The notes: generated from the letters alone by a model not told the origin. A stretch of 64,000 bases of DNA from Atriophallophorus winterbourni (GCA_013407085.1 JACCGJ010000239.1:65580-129579), one strand, 5' to 3'. Numbered from the stretch's first letter, positions 31,101-35,935 are shown. Numbers and translations: made by a program.

Positions 31101-33637
31101 GATGCATGCAACCGAGGATTTTCGCTAATCTTACTGATCAAATCAGTGTAAAACAGCCAGTTACTGTTTTTCATTTGTCTCTTCAGGGGATGTGAGCATC
31201 ACAATACATTGGTCATTTTGAGCTCTTAATTGTGAACCACGTTGTGCTTCTGTATCACATCACGCCGTATTTTGATGTAAACGATCTATCGGCTAACTAC
31301 TTACGCGTCACTGTTGGATAAAGTTGGTACGACCAAATCGTTCAATCGTATTCGCACATGTTGTTGGCCTCCTTCGGTCGATGTCGACCATGGATGTACA
31401 TCACAATCTACAGCTTTTTGAATGACTAAACAGTCCGATTCGGGAGAAACAATCTTTCCCGAAGCGTTGGCAACGATAGTCAACACTCGGTTGTATTGCA
31501 TCAGTTGAACGCCGGCGGCGTGATCTGCGTTCAGCAGCCAAGAGCTGTATCTGCTCCTCCCCAGCTTCTAGACGACGGTTAACACAATGCCTCCAAAGTG
31601 AGCGGTCAAAAGCAAGTTCTTCCCAGCTCGCAGGGTCAATGCCAAGAGCTTTCATCTCTCTTTTGCAAACATCTTTGTACCACAAGTGCGGTCTGCCCAA
31701 TGTTCGACTTCCTAATTACAACTCACCATAGAGTAGATCTTTCGGGATACGACCATTTTCCATTCTGTAGACATGACCAAACCACCGCACGCGGCGCTGA
31801 CGTAATAGGGTGAACATGCTCTGTAGACCAGCTTTTGAAAGCACTTCAGCATTATTCACTCTGTCTATCCACGATATGTTCAAGATACGACGGATGCTTC
31901 GTAGATGGAAAGCAGTCAGCTTCCGTTCGTGTCTCGCGTGGGTGGTCCAGGTTTCACTGCCGTACAGTAAAGCATTTCGTACGCACGCGCTGTATACCAT
32001 CATCTTTGTCTTTGCAGTCAGCTTGCGTTTACGCCAAACACGAGAGTTCAATCAGGACAAAATGACAGCCGCTTAGCCAATCTGCTTATCAATCTCCGTG
32101 TCTAGCGAGAGGTTATCCGCAATGGTTGAACCAAGATATGTGAAATGATGTACTGTATTTGCACATGTATATGAGGTTAAACTCAAAACCATGAACAACA
32201 ATGCTCATTTGCATGCATTTCCATCAGGCACACCCAAAGACCAGTTTGTTGCTGTTTGCACTCATGAGATAGGGACAGTACAATCAGGATCCATCTGCCT
32301 TGAAACAGTGGATGGATAGTAAACAAGTTGCTCTGGTAAGCGACTGTTGTATAAGGTTGGTACGACTAACCTGTGGCTTACAAGCTCAACATGTTTGCCA
32401 TTCCTCCACTGTTTCAAGCGCATACGGATCCTAATCCTACAGTCCCTACCTGATGAGTGCAAGCAGCACGAAACCGGTCGTGGTGTGTGTGTGTGTGTGA
32501 CGGAAAAGCGTGCTGAGCGTACATCACACCAGCAGGGTGATGACCTCAGCAATCCACCAAGAGTACTGTTTATCGTCGTAAACTCCGAATAGGATGTATA
32601 GGCACGTGAAACAGTTTTGAGCTTGAGAGATTCATGCGCTTGTCACGTGCGTCCATAGAGGGTATTTCAATCATCCTTGTCCAAACCGAAAGATTACTAC
32701 GCTAAATTACAACGAACTTGATGTACTTACTACACCGCACCAAAAATGTCAAACTTAGAGGTAGCAAGAAACTAGCGTATCCTGTATCAGAACTCCTAAT
32801 CTTGGCCATTTACGGCGGACGGTATTTGAGATAGCAAACCAGTAGGCGGGTATTTAGATTGTAGGTAGACAGATATATCGGTGGGGTTTGGGTTCAATGA
32901 CACTTTGAGCTTGTTCACCAAATGAAACAAAATTTAAATCCCAACAACTTTCATGTAAAACCAAGTCACATTCAGTCCTGTATGGTATGATATGGTATGA
33001 AAGCACAAGCCTGATCCAAGCAAAGTGCCGCACAGCCAGAGACTGCACGTGGGCTAAGATACTGTCAGGTTGCCCAGGCCTAGACAGATATGAGAATGCA
33101 AAAAGAAGAGGAAATGGTAGTTAGACTCCAGCCTATATCAGCATGCAGCTCACTACCTCTGGACAATCAATTTGGCAGGTGTTAGCCGCACAGCACAAAG
33201 TACTGCACGATTGCACATCCTGTATACCAAATTTGTATTCATCTCGTCATGCTTACTTCACTTTTTTGATGCATTTCTTTATCATACTCGCTATTCTCTG
33301 TCGTTTTCTCCCCCACGCGCAGTTGCAAGCGAAGATGCTTTATTTAGACAAAGTCTTCACCACTTCCAGCAACACCACCGTCTCCATGGGTCGAAGGCAC
33401 TACGAGGCACTTTGCATGCGTGCCATCAATCAAGCGATTGGCCGCGCTCTACGACACGCCAACGATTACGCCGTCGTGTTCCTGCTCGACAAGCGGTTCT
33501 CCAGACAATCGGTTCAGTCGCAACTGCCCGCATGGGTACTCCAAGCGTTGCGACATTCCCTCGGTCAGGGGCGTCAGTCGATAAAGGTGCACGATGCTGT
33601 CAAACAGGCTAGGGCATTTTTCGAGAGATTTTCCTGA
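2555..33637 (+). CDS. DDX11: DDX11/CHL1-type ATP-dependent DNA helicase, whole gene (7 coding exons)
   Basis: Superfamily 2 iron-sulfur helicase of the XPD/FANCJ/RTEL1/DDX11 group; DDX11 proteins unwind forked and G-quadruplex DNA in the nucleus and support sister-chromatid cohesion. Joining 2555-4195, 5068-5317, 11645-11844, 16229-16298, 25726-25865, 30141-30302 and 33323-33637 gives 2778 nt: 925 codons plus stop, close to the 900-970 of animal DDX11. All introns are GT-AG and phases match. Visible motifs: Q-like [10 protein letters not shown] (54-62), Walker A SPTGTGKS (83-90), motif Ia SRTHSQL (231-237), four cluster cysteines (C266, C284, C294, C353), DEAH (396-399), GGTMQP in exon 3, PSYEY in exon 5, [10 protein letters not shown] (790-799) and QAIGRALR (858-865). 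No frame breaks. The introns are packed with repeats. Confidence 0.95.
4196..5067. other. DDX11 intron 1
   Basis: 872-nt GT-AG intron. It has a T- and GTGT-rich start (about 4480-4505) and no recognisable repeat. The 143-codon frame at 4456-4887 is intronic and has no family resemblance. Confidence 0.7.
5068..5317 (+). CDS. DDX11: DDX11 exon 2 (residues 548-630)
   Basis: Acceptor TCCACAG and donor AAG|GTGAGA. It encodes the stretch ahead of motif III, including KFQSFLESL and [14 protein letters not shown], which match the DDX11 segment before the GGTM motif. It ends in phase 1, and the split glutamate codon is completed in exon 3. Confidence 0.93.
5318..5619. other. Start of DDX11 intron 2, nothing recognised
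   Basis: AT-rich unique-looking sequence after the exon 2 donor. No gene or repeat was identified before the LINE 3' end that follows. Confidence 0.4.
5620..5866 (-). mobile_element. LINE family B (RTE-like) 3' UTR copy
   Basis: Related to 34127-34430 and 54802-55120, sharing CTTAACTGCC, ACAACCATG, GAGGTGCC and AACGAGTAG. The trinucleotide tail at the left shows that it is the 3' end of a minus-strand LINE. Confidence 0.6.
5868..6729 (-). mobile_element. 5'-truncated RTE element, family A (copy 2)
   Basis: Nearly identical, with few substitutions by eye, to 58957-59814. It holds the end of the reverse transcriptase after the YADD region and the C-terminal domain ([12 protein letters not shown], then WLSTVKEDV). 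Similarity stops at 6729, where the full copy continues into YADD, so it is 5'-truncated. The tail at the left is a TTAC/ACTT simple repeat. It carries the same frame break at the T6 run (about 6606-6611) as the long copy. Confidence 0.85.
6730..7260. other. Unassigned intronic stretch
   Basis: Between the RTE truncation point and the next repeat tail. No recognisable gene or repeat; the right half is AT-rich. Confidence 0.35.
7261..7400 (-). repeat. RTE-tailed non-autonomous repeat (REP-C), partial
   Basis: It starts with an ACTTTT simple-repeat tail followed by TGTGCGACTATCTCCTCCTGG, then TTCTTGGGGATTTGGGTAC and GCGTCCCC. The same block occurs at 49403 and 52565. The tail matches the 3' terminus of RTE family A, suggesting mobilisation by that LINE. 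Confidence 0.6.
7603..9250 (-). mobile_element. CR1-like LINE (family D), decayed, endonuclease to RT C-terminus
   Basis: Read on the minus strand: the end of an APE-type endonuclease (LDLILINEE, then [11 protein letters not shown], about 9200-9090), a linker rich in R/K/W (8950-8600), RT motif A ([15 protein letters not shown], about 8330-8280), the motif GVPQGSVLG (about 8170-8140), the catalytic FADD (about 8080) and the C-terminal segment ([13 protein letters not shown], then RRATKLV). Frameshifts separate the blocks, so it is a pseudo-element. A SINE-A fragment lies inside it at 8976-9045. Confidence 0.8.
8976..9045 (-). repeat. SINE-A 5' fragment inside the CR1-like element
   Basis: The reverse-orientation SINE head (CACGTGCAGTCCTCGACTG, then GGATCAGGCTTGTG) is nested in the LINE linker region and adds false N-terminal codons to a 172-codon minus-strand frame. 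Confidence 0.75.
9351..9765 (-). repeat. Hammerhead-repeat type 1 dimer
   Basis: Two tandem units about 238 bp apart on the minus strand. The first ribozyme (9354-9400) has CTGCTGA for CTGATGA and a stem III palindrome CATG in place of CCGG. The second (9591-9635) has an intact CTGATGA and GAAA, stem II GGC/GCC around AAACA, and a CCGGTT site. Both are followed by the family segment AAGGCTCACTGAACCTGA on the minus strand. Confidence 0.8.
9771..10734. other. Unassigned intronic stretch with a short GAA repeat
   Basis: It begins with a short AGA/GAA microsatellite (about 9776-9791). The rest, including a purine-rich patch near 10225-10290, resembles no gene or repeat that I recognise. Confidence 0.4.
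10735..10930 (+). repeat. tRNA-derived SINE (SINE-T) copy
   Basis: The tRNA-like head has an A-box-like TGGCACAGCG and a B-box-like GGTTCGAATGC, followed by a non-tRNA body containing AGGTGCCACCATTAGTTGG and TTTGCGCTAAAT. The body aligns with 14500-14665 and 25450-25605. Confidence 0.6.
11028..11275 (-). mobile_element. LINE family C (zinc-finger tail) fragment
   Basis: Decayed copy of the C-terminal end seen best at 31361-32060. Markers in reverse: GTTGACCTCCTTTGCTCGATG, CAGTCCGATT and GCTCAAGAGCAAGTTCTTC. Confidence 0.6.
11277..11495 (-). repeat. REP-C body, partial
   Basis: Shares CGCCAGTCACTCGC, TTCCGCCGGGCTCGGG, GGCTATTTGAGACGCGTGCC and CCCACTGCCACCC with the copies at 22795-23310 and 52565-53090. 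It ends with CTATGACAACCTTTGG, as they do. Confidence 0.75.
11645..11844 (+). CDS. DDX11: DDX11 exon 3 (residues 631-697)
   Basis: Acceptor TTTGTAG and donor CAG|GTTTGT. It completes the split Glu codon and encodes [13 protein letters not shown], the GGTM motif that opens the second helicase half, then TCDHVI and LDFTYQ, each matching DDX11. The frame extends open upstream into the intron, but that part is unrelated. Confidence 0.94.
11845..12264. other. Start of DDX11 intron 3, nothing recognised
   Basis: No gene or repeat identified. The reverse frames here overlap the exon and are shadows. Confidence 0.35.
12265..12370 (+). repeat. Fold-back element arm, diverged third copy
   Basis: GCTCTGACTATGATCCTTGG and TCTGACGAAGCTTC match the right-hand arm of the inverted-repeat element at 17645-17788, with many differences. 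Confidence 0.5.
12555..12600 (-). repeat. Hammerhead-repeat type 1 fragment
   Basis: Reverse-orientation ribozyme core: CTGATGA, stem II GGC/GCC and GAAAC are readable on the minus strand. The flanking unit sequence is lost. Confidence 0.6.
12601..13690. other. Unassigned intronic stretch
   Basis: No supported gene or repeat. The 60-80-codon frames here have no family features. Confidence 0.4.
13691..13905 (+). repeat. LINE family B associated repeat
   Basis: The first part resembles the family B 3' UTR (CATGTATCATAATAAGCTTTTC). The second part (13759-13905) matches 50987-51130 over about 140 bp with scattered differences, including CTGATCGCGCGGATCCTGAT. Confidence 0.6.
14305..14400 (-). 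mobile_element. LINE family B 3' terminal fragment
   Basis: The ATCATCATCAT tail and GACAGC, followed by GTTTAACTGTCATACAGTCAT and GGGGAAGGGTGGGAC, match the 3' UTR ends at 24063 and 54802. Confidence 0.55.
14500..14665 (+). repeat. SINE-T copy
   Basis: Aligns with 10735-10930 through a weak B-box (CCTCGAATCCC) and the body elements TGGCATAATTACGG, TCACCTG and GGCTTTGCTCTAA. Too diverged to define its ends. Confidence 0.5.
14822..14909 (-). repeat. Short hammerhead-repeat insertion with target duplication
   Basis: An 88-bp piece of the type 1 repeat, bounded by 10-bp direct repeats ACCGAATTCC at 14812-14821 and 14910-14919. It keeps the GGGGGATGTGAGCAACACA side and the CTCACTGAACCTAATCTTAC side, but the ribozyme core between them is deleted. 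Confidence 0.75.
14912..15535 (-). pseudogene. LTR-retrotransposon gag fragment, split by SINE-A
   Basis: Minus-strand frame starting at 15526 ([10 protein letters not shown], then [15 protein letters not shown] and [11 protein letters not shown]), in the style of Ty3/gypsy Gag N-termini. It is interrupted by a SINE-A insertion (15141-15343) and resumes ([18 protein letters not shown]) before a stop and frameshift near 15035-15045, after which [15 protein letters not shown] is readable. No nucleocapsid or protease is attached. Confidence 0.65.
15141..15343 (+). repeat. SINE-A with 13-bp target duplication
   Basis: Direct repeats TGCAATATTATCA at 15128-15140 and 15344-15356 flank the SINE. 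It lacks about 27 bp near the 5' end (between GAAAGCACA and GCCAGAGACTG), apparently deleted between short repeats. It sits in the gag frame. Confidence 0.9.
15715..16110 (+). mobile_element. LINE family B (subtype B1) 3' end
   Basis: A C-terminal RT remnant ([15 protein letters not shown] in style, about 15810-15855) is followed by a 3' UTR (CGCATGCAGTGAAAATACAA) and a GATGATGAT-rich tail at 16068-16095. Paralogues lie at 55760-56256 and, inverted, at 63175-63535. Confidence 0.75.
16187..16200. repeat. GATT microsatellite
   Basis: Short ATTG/GATT tetranucleotide run about 30 bp before the exon 4 acceptor. Confidence 0.7.
16229..16298 (+). CDS. DDX11: DDX11 exon 4 (residues 698-720)
   Basis: 70-nt exon between CCTCTCAG and CCCAG|GTGAGT. 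It encodes a 23-residue helix segment with EIIHEVCQ, matching the DDX11 stretch between the FTFQ and PGGVV segments. It ends in phase 1 and the glycine codon finishes in exon 5. Support comes from phase and homology at both junctions; the exon is too short to stand alone. Confidence 0.9.
16299..16530. other. Start of DDX11 intron 4, unassigned
   Basis: No known repeat. The minus-strand frame here shares a short block with the frame at 797-1078, so both may be remnants of one old repeat. Confidence 0.3.
16531..16690 (+). mobile_element. LINE family C fragment
   Basis: Decayed C-terminal end: TTGCTCATGGCCGCTCACTT, TATGCAAAGCGT, then CGATCGTGTGAGG-like and CCCGAATCGAAGTGTTTAGTAAT segments, in the same order as at 28760-28970. 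Confidence 0.6.
16990..17130 (+). mobile_element. LINE family C fragment inside the fold-back element
   Basis: Matches 28500-28570 and the reverse of 31850-31910: AAGCTGAATGCTTT, TTACGAAGTATCCGACGTAT, ATATCGTGGATAGACAAAG, ACTTTCAAAAGCTGGTCTA. Confidence 0.7.
17137..17290. repeat. Two SINE-A 5' fragments, head to head
   Basis: 17137-17235 is the reverse-orientation 5' part and 17235-17290 is the forward-orientation 5' part. They meet at a TGTATGTATGTATC run. Confidence 0.65.
17385..17550 (+). repeat. SINE-A copy, diverged
   Basis: Central and 3' SINE segments are recognisable: GTTGCCCATACTTAGACAGA, GGGACTCCAGCG and CATGCAGCTCAC. Confidence 0.65.
17806..17883 (+). mobile_element. LINE family C 3' terminus
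   Basis: Ends with CATCCATGGTCGACATC and AGGAGGCCAACAACA, the constant 3' terminus of family C. It creates the spurious tail of a 144-codon minus-strand frame. Confidence 0.65.
18303..18560 (-). repeat. Hammerhead-repeat type 1 copy
   Basis: Near-complete unit on the minus strand, with both unit hairpins (AATCAC/GTGATT and GGTTCG/CGAACC) retained. The ribozyme (18458-18500) keeps the CCGGTA site and GAAA, but the first core box is mutated (ATGACGA). Confidence 0.8.
18747..18935 (+). repeat. SINE-A copy
   Basis: Starts TGTATGTATGAAAGCACAA and runs to ATTTAGCACGGCAC. It is slightly shortened in the centre and at the 3' end. Confidence 0.85.
18950..19400 (-). pseudogene. Penelope-like element GIY-YIG endonuclease fragment
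   Basis: On the minus strand, the 99-codon frame (19266 to 18967) has the layout of the Penelope-type C-terminal endonuclease: [15 protein letters not shown] (the YIG-like position reads YDG), [33 protein letters not shown] and FTLRWLREA. Upstream codons up to about 19400 ([18 protein letters not shown]) resemble the linker after the RT. The RT itself is absent. The YIG tyrosine-glycine context is altered and frames break upstream, so it is a remnant. Confidence 0.65.
19650..19860 (+). mobile_element. LINE family B RT fragment
   Basis: Encodes TLRQALEYR and [18 protein letters not shown], the RT fingers and motif A in RTE style, then breaks into family C sequence at about 19860. Confidence 0.7.
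19859..20245 (+). mobile_element. LINE family C C-terminal copy
   Basis: GAAAGATCTACTCTATGGTGA through RRPLGRP-type codons, then [21 protein letters not shown] and the decayed zinc-finger tail, ending before the family 3' terminus. Confidence 0.75.
20285..20975 (+). mobile_element. LINE family B RT C-terminus and 3' UTR
   Basis: Readable codons [34 protein letters not shown] and [15 protein letters not shown], with frameshifts. They are followed by the 3' UTR (TTGTTATGATGCGTGACAGT, AGCCGCAAGGAAGCTGTCC). Confidence 0.75.
20976..21999. other. Unassigned intronic stretch with a TCATCA-rich patch
   Basis: It holds a CATCATCATCATCATCATCA run at about 21480-21500 that may be an old LINE tail. Otherwise there is no recognisable gene or repeat. 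Confidence 0.4.
22000..22410 (+). mobile_element. LINE family C C-terminal copy, decayed
   Basis: CCAAGAGATCTACTCTACAGG, TGGGCAGACCGTACAAGAACG, AAGAGATATGATAGCTCTCGG and the 3' terminus CATCCATGGTCGACATCGA are in family C order. Confidence 0.75.
22411..22724. other. Unassigned stretch
   Basis: Nothing recognised between the LINE C 3' end and the RTE A tail. Confidence 0.35.
22725..22794 (-). mobile_element. RTE family A 3' terminal stub
   Basis: About 70 bp: an ACTTTT tail, TGCGACTGGCTTCATTAATG and TCTCGAATCACGCCAGC match the extreme 3' end of the element at 58957. It is severely 5'-truncated. Confidence 0.7.
22795..23310 (-). repeat. REP-C copy, about 515 bp
   Basis: Aligns with 52670-53090 and, inverted, with 48215-48610. 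Markers: CAACCAAGTGTGACCTGCAAG, GCCCTCCCAGGCTAACGAGCT and GGCTATTTGAGACGCGTGCC. No coding capacity is supported. Confidence 0.75.
23400..23820 (-). pseudogene. Penelope-like element GIY-YIG endonuclease fragment 2
   Basis: Minus-strand frame with [25 protein letters not shown] and HYPC, a conserved YIG.T.R.L..R pattern of the Penelope endonuclease N-half. Downstream codons ([10 protein letters not shown] region, about 23430-23480) lie in another frame. No RT is present. Confidence 0.65.
24063..24420 (-). mobile_element. LINE family B (subtype B2) 3' UTR, interrupted
   Basis: The ATCATCATCAA tail, GTGTTTAACTGTCATACAACC and CTACACCTCGAATCAAACATG belong to the family B 3' UTR. The sequence is split by a hammerhead-repeat insertion at 24236-24342 and resumes with GTAGTAACAAGG. 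Confidence 0.65.
24236..24342 (-). repeat. Hammerhead-repeat type 1 insertion with 10-bp target duplication
   Basis: Direct repeats GAGTAGTAAC at 24226-24235 and 24343-24352 flank a 107-bp unit fragment. The minus strand reads stem I CCAC, CTGATGA, stem II region, GAAA, CCGATA and GTGG: both core boxes are intact and the stem III palindrome is altered. Shows that repeat units move as short retro-inserted copies. Confidence 0.85.
24421..25089. other. Unassigned intronic stretch
   Basis: No gene or family-level repeat recognised. Confidence 0.35.
25090..25400 (+). mobile_element. LINE family B2 3' UTR copies, forward
   Basis: Two adjoining 3' ends. TTATCATGGTTGGATGACAGT lies near 25100-25130. 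From about 25170 TTGTTATGATGCATATCAGTG, CACAAGGAAACTGTC and CTCACCCTTCCCCATC continue to a GTCATTGCTGATG end. Confidence 0.6.
25450..25605 (+). repeat. SINE-T copy
   Basis: B-box-like GCTGGTTCGAAAAGTGC, then TTAGGTGCTGACAATAGTTGG and GGCTTTGCCCTAGGTGACAAA, aligning with 10735 and 14500. It lies about 120 bp before the exon 5 acceptor. Confidence 0.6.
25726..25865 (+). CDS. DDX11: DDX11 exon 5 (residues 721-767)
   Basis: Acceptor TTTTTCAG and donor AAG|GTAAGT. It encodes [17 protein letters not shown] (motif IV region) and [19 protein letters not shown], which align closely with DDX11. It ends in phase 0. Confidence 0.95.
25866..26224. other. Start of DDX11 intron 5, nothing recognised
   Basis: No gene or repeat identified. 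Confidence 0.35.
26225..26525 (+). mobile_element. LINE family C fragment, strongly decayed
   Basis: CAGGACATGTGCTCGTGGC, CAGATATGGCCAATCGCTGTG, TGTCTCCTGAATCG and GACATCGATCGATGAAGGCC keep the family C order. Reading frames are lost. Confidence 0.5.
26560..26730 (+). mobile_element. LINE family B RT C-terminal fragment
   Basis: ATCTGGACACTGAGAAAAGAA, TCTTCGACACTCGCTGTCTC and TACGGTAGCGATGTAGATATAG correspond to the [11 protein letters not shown] and GSDVDIE segments of family B. Confidence 0.55.
26731..27289. other. Unassigned intronic stretch
   Basis: Nothing recognised before the SINE-split frame. Confidence 0.35.
27290..27980 (-). pseudogene. Unrecognised minus-strand reading frame split by SINE-A
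   Basis: From about 27975 to 27551 the minus strand keeps one open frame of about 140 codons ([53 protein letters not shown] and [11 protein letters not shown] are readable). SINE-A then interrupts it. If the insertion and one copy of the 11-bp duplication are set aside, the frame runs about nine codons more to a TGA at about 27296. I do not recognise the protein. It lies antisense in DDX11 intron 5. It could be an exon of a nested gene, a retrocopy or part of a mobile element. Confidence 0.45.
27328..27540 (-). repeat. SINE-A with 11-bp target duplication
   Basis: Direct repeats AGTTTGACGCA at 27317-27327 and 27541-27551 flank a near full-length reverse SINE-A, from TGTGCAATCGTTGGG to TTGTGCTTTCATACATAC. 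Confidence 0.9.
27981..28494. other. Unassigned intronic stretch
   Basis: No supported gene or repeat. Weak family C resemblance near 28320-28340 was not pursued. Confidence 0.3.
28495..29045 (+). mobile_element. LINE family C C-terminal copy
   Basis: One of the better-preserved plus-strand copies: [40 protein letters not shown] and [15 protein letters not shown], then (after a frameshift) the zinc-finger tail region. It ends with the 3' terminus ATTCATGGTCAACGTCGACC and GAAGGAGGC. The upstream RT is missing. Confidence 0.85.
29046..30140. other. Unassigned end of DDX11 intron 5
   Basis: About 1.1 kb without a recognised repeat or gene. Confidence 0.4.
30141..30302 (+). CDS. DDX11: DDX11 exon 6 (residues 768-821)
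   Basis: Acceptor CCTCTAG and donor TTG|GTGAGT, phase 0 at both ends. It encodes motif V ([13 protein letters not shown]) and the VGMPYPN signature, both diagnostic for the DDX11/XPD group. Confidence 0.96.
30303..30606. other. Start of DDX11 intron 6, nothing recognised
   Basis: No gene or repeat identified in this 304-bp stretch. Confidence 0.35.
30607..30820. repeat. SINE-A internally inverted copy with 12-bp target duplication
   Basis: TAAACGTATTGA at 30607-30618 and 30809-30820 bound an insert made of a forward central/3' segment (30619-30690) joined to a reverse 5' half (about 30697-30808). The 3' terminal segment is missing. The duplication indicates that the rearranged form was inserted as such. 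Confidence 0.85.
30960..31200 (+). repeat. Hammerhead-repeat type 2 copy
   Basis: TTCAAGCGCATGCGGATCCTG leads to a decayed core (CTAATGA for CTGATGA; GCACGAAACCGGTC intact) and the downstream TGTGTGTGATGGAGATGCATG. Confidence 0.75.
31361..32110 (-). mobile_element. LINE family C, best-preserved C-terminal half
   Basis: Minus-strand frames 32051-31716 and 31700-31401 give [73 protein letters not shown] and a terminal Cys-His-Cys finger (CQRCGKDC, then GLFSHSKSC). One frameshift near 31705 separates the frames. The 3' terminus GGCCTCCTTCGGTCGATGTC lies at about 31368-31387. The catalytic RT domain is absent. Confidence 0.85.
32185..32330 (-). repeat. Hammerhead-repeat type 2 copy, reverse
   Basis: TGCATGCATTTCCATCAGGC, then AGTTTGTTGCTGTTTGCACTC, AGGGACAGTACAATCAGGATC and CCTTGAAACAGTGG: a decayed reverse unit adjoining the forward unit at 32340. 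Confidence 0.7.
32340..32560 (+). repeat. Hammerhead-repeat type 2 copy with intact ribozyme motif
   Basis: Canonical type I layout at 32446-32483: stem I 5' strand CTAC, core CTGATGA (32450-32456), stem II GTGC/GCAC around AAGCA (32457-32469), GAAA (32470-32473), CCGGTC (32474-32479) ending at a GUC cleavage site, then stem I 3' strand GTGG (one G-U pair). A GTGT run follows. Confidence 0.85.
32561..32975. other. Unassigned intronic stretch
   Basis: No gene or repeat recognised. Confidence 0.35.
32984..33217 (+). repeat. SINE-A with short target duplication
   Basis: TCCTGTAT at 32976-32983 and 33218-33225 flank a nearly complete SINE-A with an A-rich interior (AAAAAGAAGAGGAAATGG). It ends about 105 bp before the exon 7 acceptor. 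Confidence 0.8.
33323..33637 (+). CDS. DDX11: DDX11 exon 7, C-terminus (residues 822-925)
   Basis: Acceptor ACGCGCAG. It encodes [12 protein letters not shown], motif [11 protein letters not shown], the conserved LLDKRF and LPAWV, and stops at TGA (33635-33637). It replaces the DDX11 tail over its whole length, so the gene is complete at the 3' end. Confidence 0.96.
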   Translation: MQAKMLYLDKVFTTSSNTTVSMGRRHYEALCMRAINQAIGRALRHANDYAVVFLLDKRFSRQSVQSQLPAWVLQALRHSLGQGRQSIKVHDAVKQARAFFERFS

Positions 33638-33826
33638 TTTACTCCATAGATGACAATCTTATTTTTCTTATGAGATCTTTATTGACTTGAACTTTATTGT
33701 GTTTTGTGCATAAAGCAACAACGGGTTGCTGAATAGGAATACTGTGGGAATAATTACCAATGGCCAGCAACGGTTGCCTGTGCCAGAACTAAACGCATTC
33801 GGTATCGTATTTGCAAAGCATTGCTG

Positions 33827-33873
33827 AATAAAGAGCGAGTTGTTCAAGGTCAAATCGGTTTGTCATCAATAAA
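33827..33873 (+). terminator. Candidate poly(A) signals for DDX11
   Basis: AATAAA hexamers at 33827-33832 and 33868-33873 lie 190 and 231 nt after the stop codon. Cleavage position unknown. Confidence 0.5.
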
Positions 33874-34126
33874 GAGAAACGGTCAATGTTTCTGGTCTAA
33901 CCGGCACGCAGGATAGCTTCCAATGAGCCGCTGAAGCAGTTTGGCATGAATTGCGCATGTGGTAATTTGCGCGCGCAACAGAGTTGTCTAATATCGGCGT
34001 TGAAGCCGCTATTCGACTTACCATTTACTAATACATAGTGTGTATGGGTTGGGGGTGGGTTTCGTTAGGTTAATCAAGTCCAAACCGCATATCTTGTCCA
34101 AACGTCGATTAATCCCCACGGGCATC
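33874..34126. other. Unassigned intergenic stretch
   Basis: From the DDX11 3' region to the LINE tail; nothing recognised. Confidence 0.35.
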
Positions 34127-35090
34127 ATCATCATCATCGCAGACAGCATTACACCGAGTGCTTAACTGCCACACAACCATGAAAAAGTAAAATCCTAACA
34201 GATGGGTGGGACTTAAATTGCTACGGATTCTATAGAAGAGTAAGCACAATCAAACTCGGATGAGGTGCCTACACCTCGAATGGAACATGCATTCAAAGAA
34301 GTTCCATGAACGAGTAGAGCGACATCAGCATGGCAGCTTCCTTGCGGCTTTCACTGTCATGCATCATAACAAGCTTTTCTCGTCACTCTGCTTGACAACA
34401 TACAAGGTTAAGCAAACACTCCATGATGATGCTTAGTGCGAGACCGCCATTGTACACGGTTTCGGGACATATCCTGAAGCGTAACTAGCCATTGCGATAT
34501 CAGATCGTGGGGACACCAGCCTGGAAGACGCGCTGTGCCGACTTTGGAAAGGTTACTAGTAAGGGTTTTTAACTGACTATGCCAAGTGACGGATTGGACA
34601 CCATGATAATTTATGCCAATCGGGATGCGGCGTCGCAATAAGAATCCGTTTCGGAAGTCGGTTGTCTGGATTTGCAGATTGATCTGCTTCTCTATATCAA
34701 CATTACTACCGAACAACTTATTTCGGAGAGCATCGGTGCGTATGCGATTGTAACAGCCAACTCCCAGAATGTTACGGAGACATCGGTTGTCAAATACTTC
34801 GAGACGCTGAATGTGTTATTTATGTAAGGTCCAAGTTTCGCACCCATACAGTAACACAGCTGGAACTGTCGCTTTATAGACTTTACCCTTGATTAACAGA
34901 GACAATCCTTTCTGACGCCAGAGGTGACTTAGGTTGAGGAATGCTACGGTCGCTTTAGAAATGCGTACCGAAACCTCGTCATCTAACGGGCAACAATAAC
35001 CTCGTCCCCATGCGTTTCGCGCCCATTTATCGATTGTGCCCCGATTTATCCCTGAGGCCAATCGGTTCAACGCAAATCGCCTTCACTCAC
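34127..35090 (-). mobile_element. LINE family B2: RT C-terminus, 3' UTR and GAT tail
   Basis: Minus strand: [61 protein letters not shown], then WHSQLKTLTSNLSKVGTARLP and [16 protein letters not shown], followed by the 3' UTR and an ATC-repeat tail at 34127-34137. Two frame breaks. This copy links the 3' UTR repeat found elsewhere to its RT. Confidence 0.85.
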
Positions 35091-35935
35091 GAATCCCATA
35101 ACACGAGAGAAGACCAATTGTTCAAACACATTTATTACACACATGATAGAGAACAAAAACACGGGCCTATGGTACATATGCAAATCTCGTTATCAAAACA
35201 CCGTCCTCGTTATGTCGGTGCCGGTTGTCTCATCAGTCGATTTCGTATCCATCGGTTTAATTCATGTTCTCACTACGTGGGACTCGTTTGGCCGACCTTG
35301 ACGTATTCCATGTCGTTCGGTAGCGACTGACGTTGTCCATCTGTTTACTAGGATGGCGTCGTTCGAAGCGTTCTCCGGCGATCATTCACGCGTTTCCCGT
35401 CGTTAGGCGGCTCGGTGATTCCTGCAGTTTTGTTGTGCCAGGAGGGCAATGTTCTGCATATCATTCGACTGCTTGTGATTAGCGCTCATTGCTAATGCAC
35501 TTCACACTCAACCGACTTATAGATGCTTTCTTTCTTTACGTGAACCTTTGAAGTGTGTAAAAGGGACTAAAAACATACTTTTCAAGGTCATTGTTAGATA
35601 ACATTCGTAAAATGAACCATGGTGTTGAAATATAGGCTCAGCGAGGTGATTAAGACACGTATGAGTGGTGAATGTGTTATCTTGATCATGTTTTCACACT
35701 TCCAATAGGTTCTCTGCTCGGTCCTGAAATCAGGACTAGCAAGTAAAATGGGAGTTTCAGTTACTCCGAATGCGCATTGACCCCAAACATTTGGGAAGGT
35801 TACTCCCTAGTCACTCGGTTTCATGTAGTTCTTAGATTGATTGCCCAAGATTCAAGATTTATGGTTGAAAAAGCAATTAACTTTACAATAACCATAGAGT
35901 GGAACTATAGGCACAAATGGGACGGTGATAGATCA
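35091..35935. other. Unassigned intergenic stretch
   Basis: No gene or repeat supported. Confidence 0.35.

Noticed and set aside
33172..33612. 146-codon plus-strand frame overlapping DDX11 exon 7
   Set aside because: Shadow frame of exon 7; the other frame holds motif VI and the stop codon.
35136..35330. Frame at 35010-35330 as a gene
   Set aside because: No splice-consistent homology, no conserved motif; it begins inside a reverse-strand LINE B fragment.
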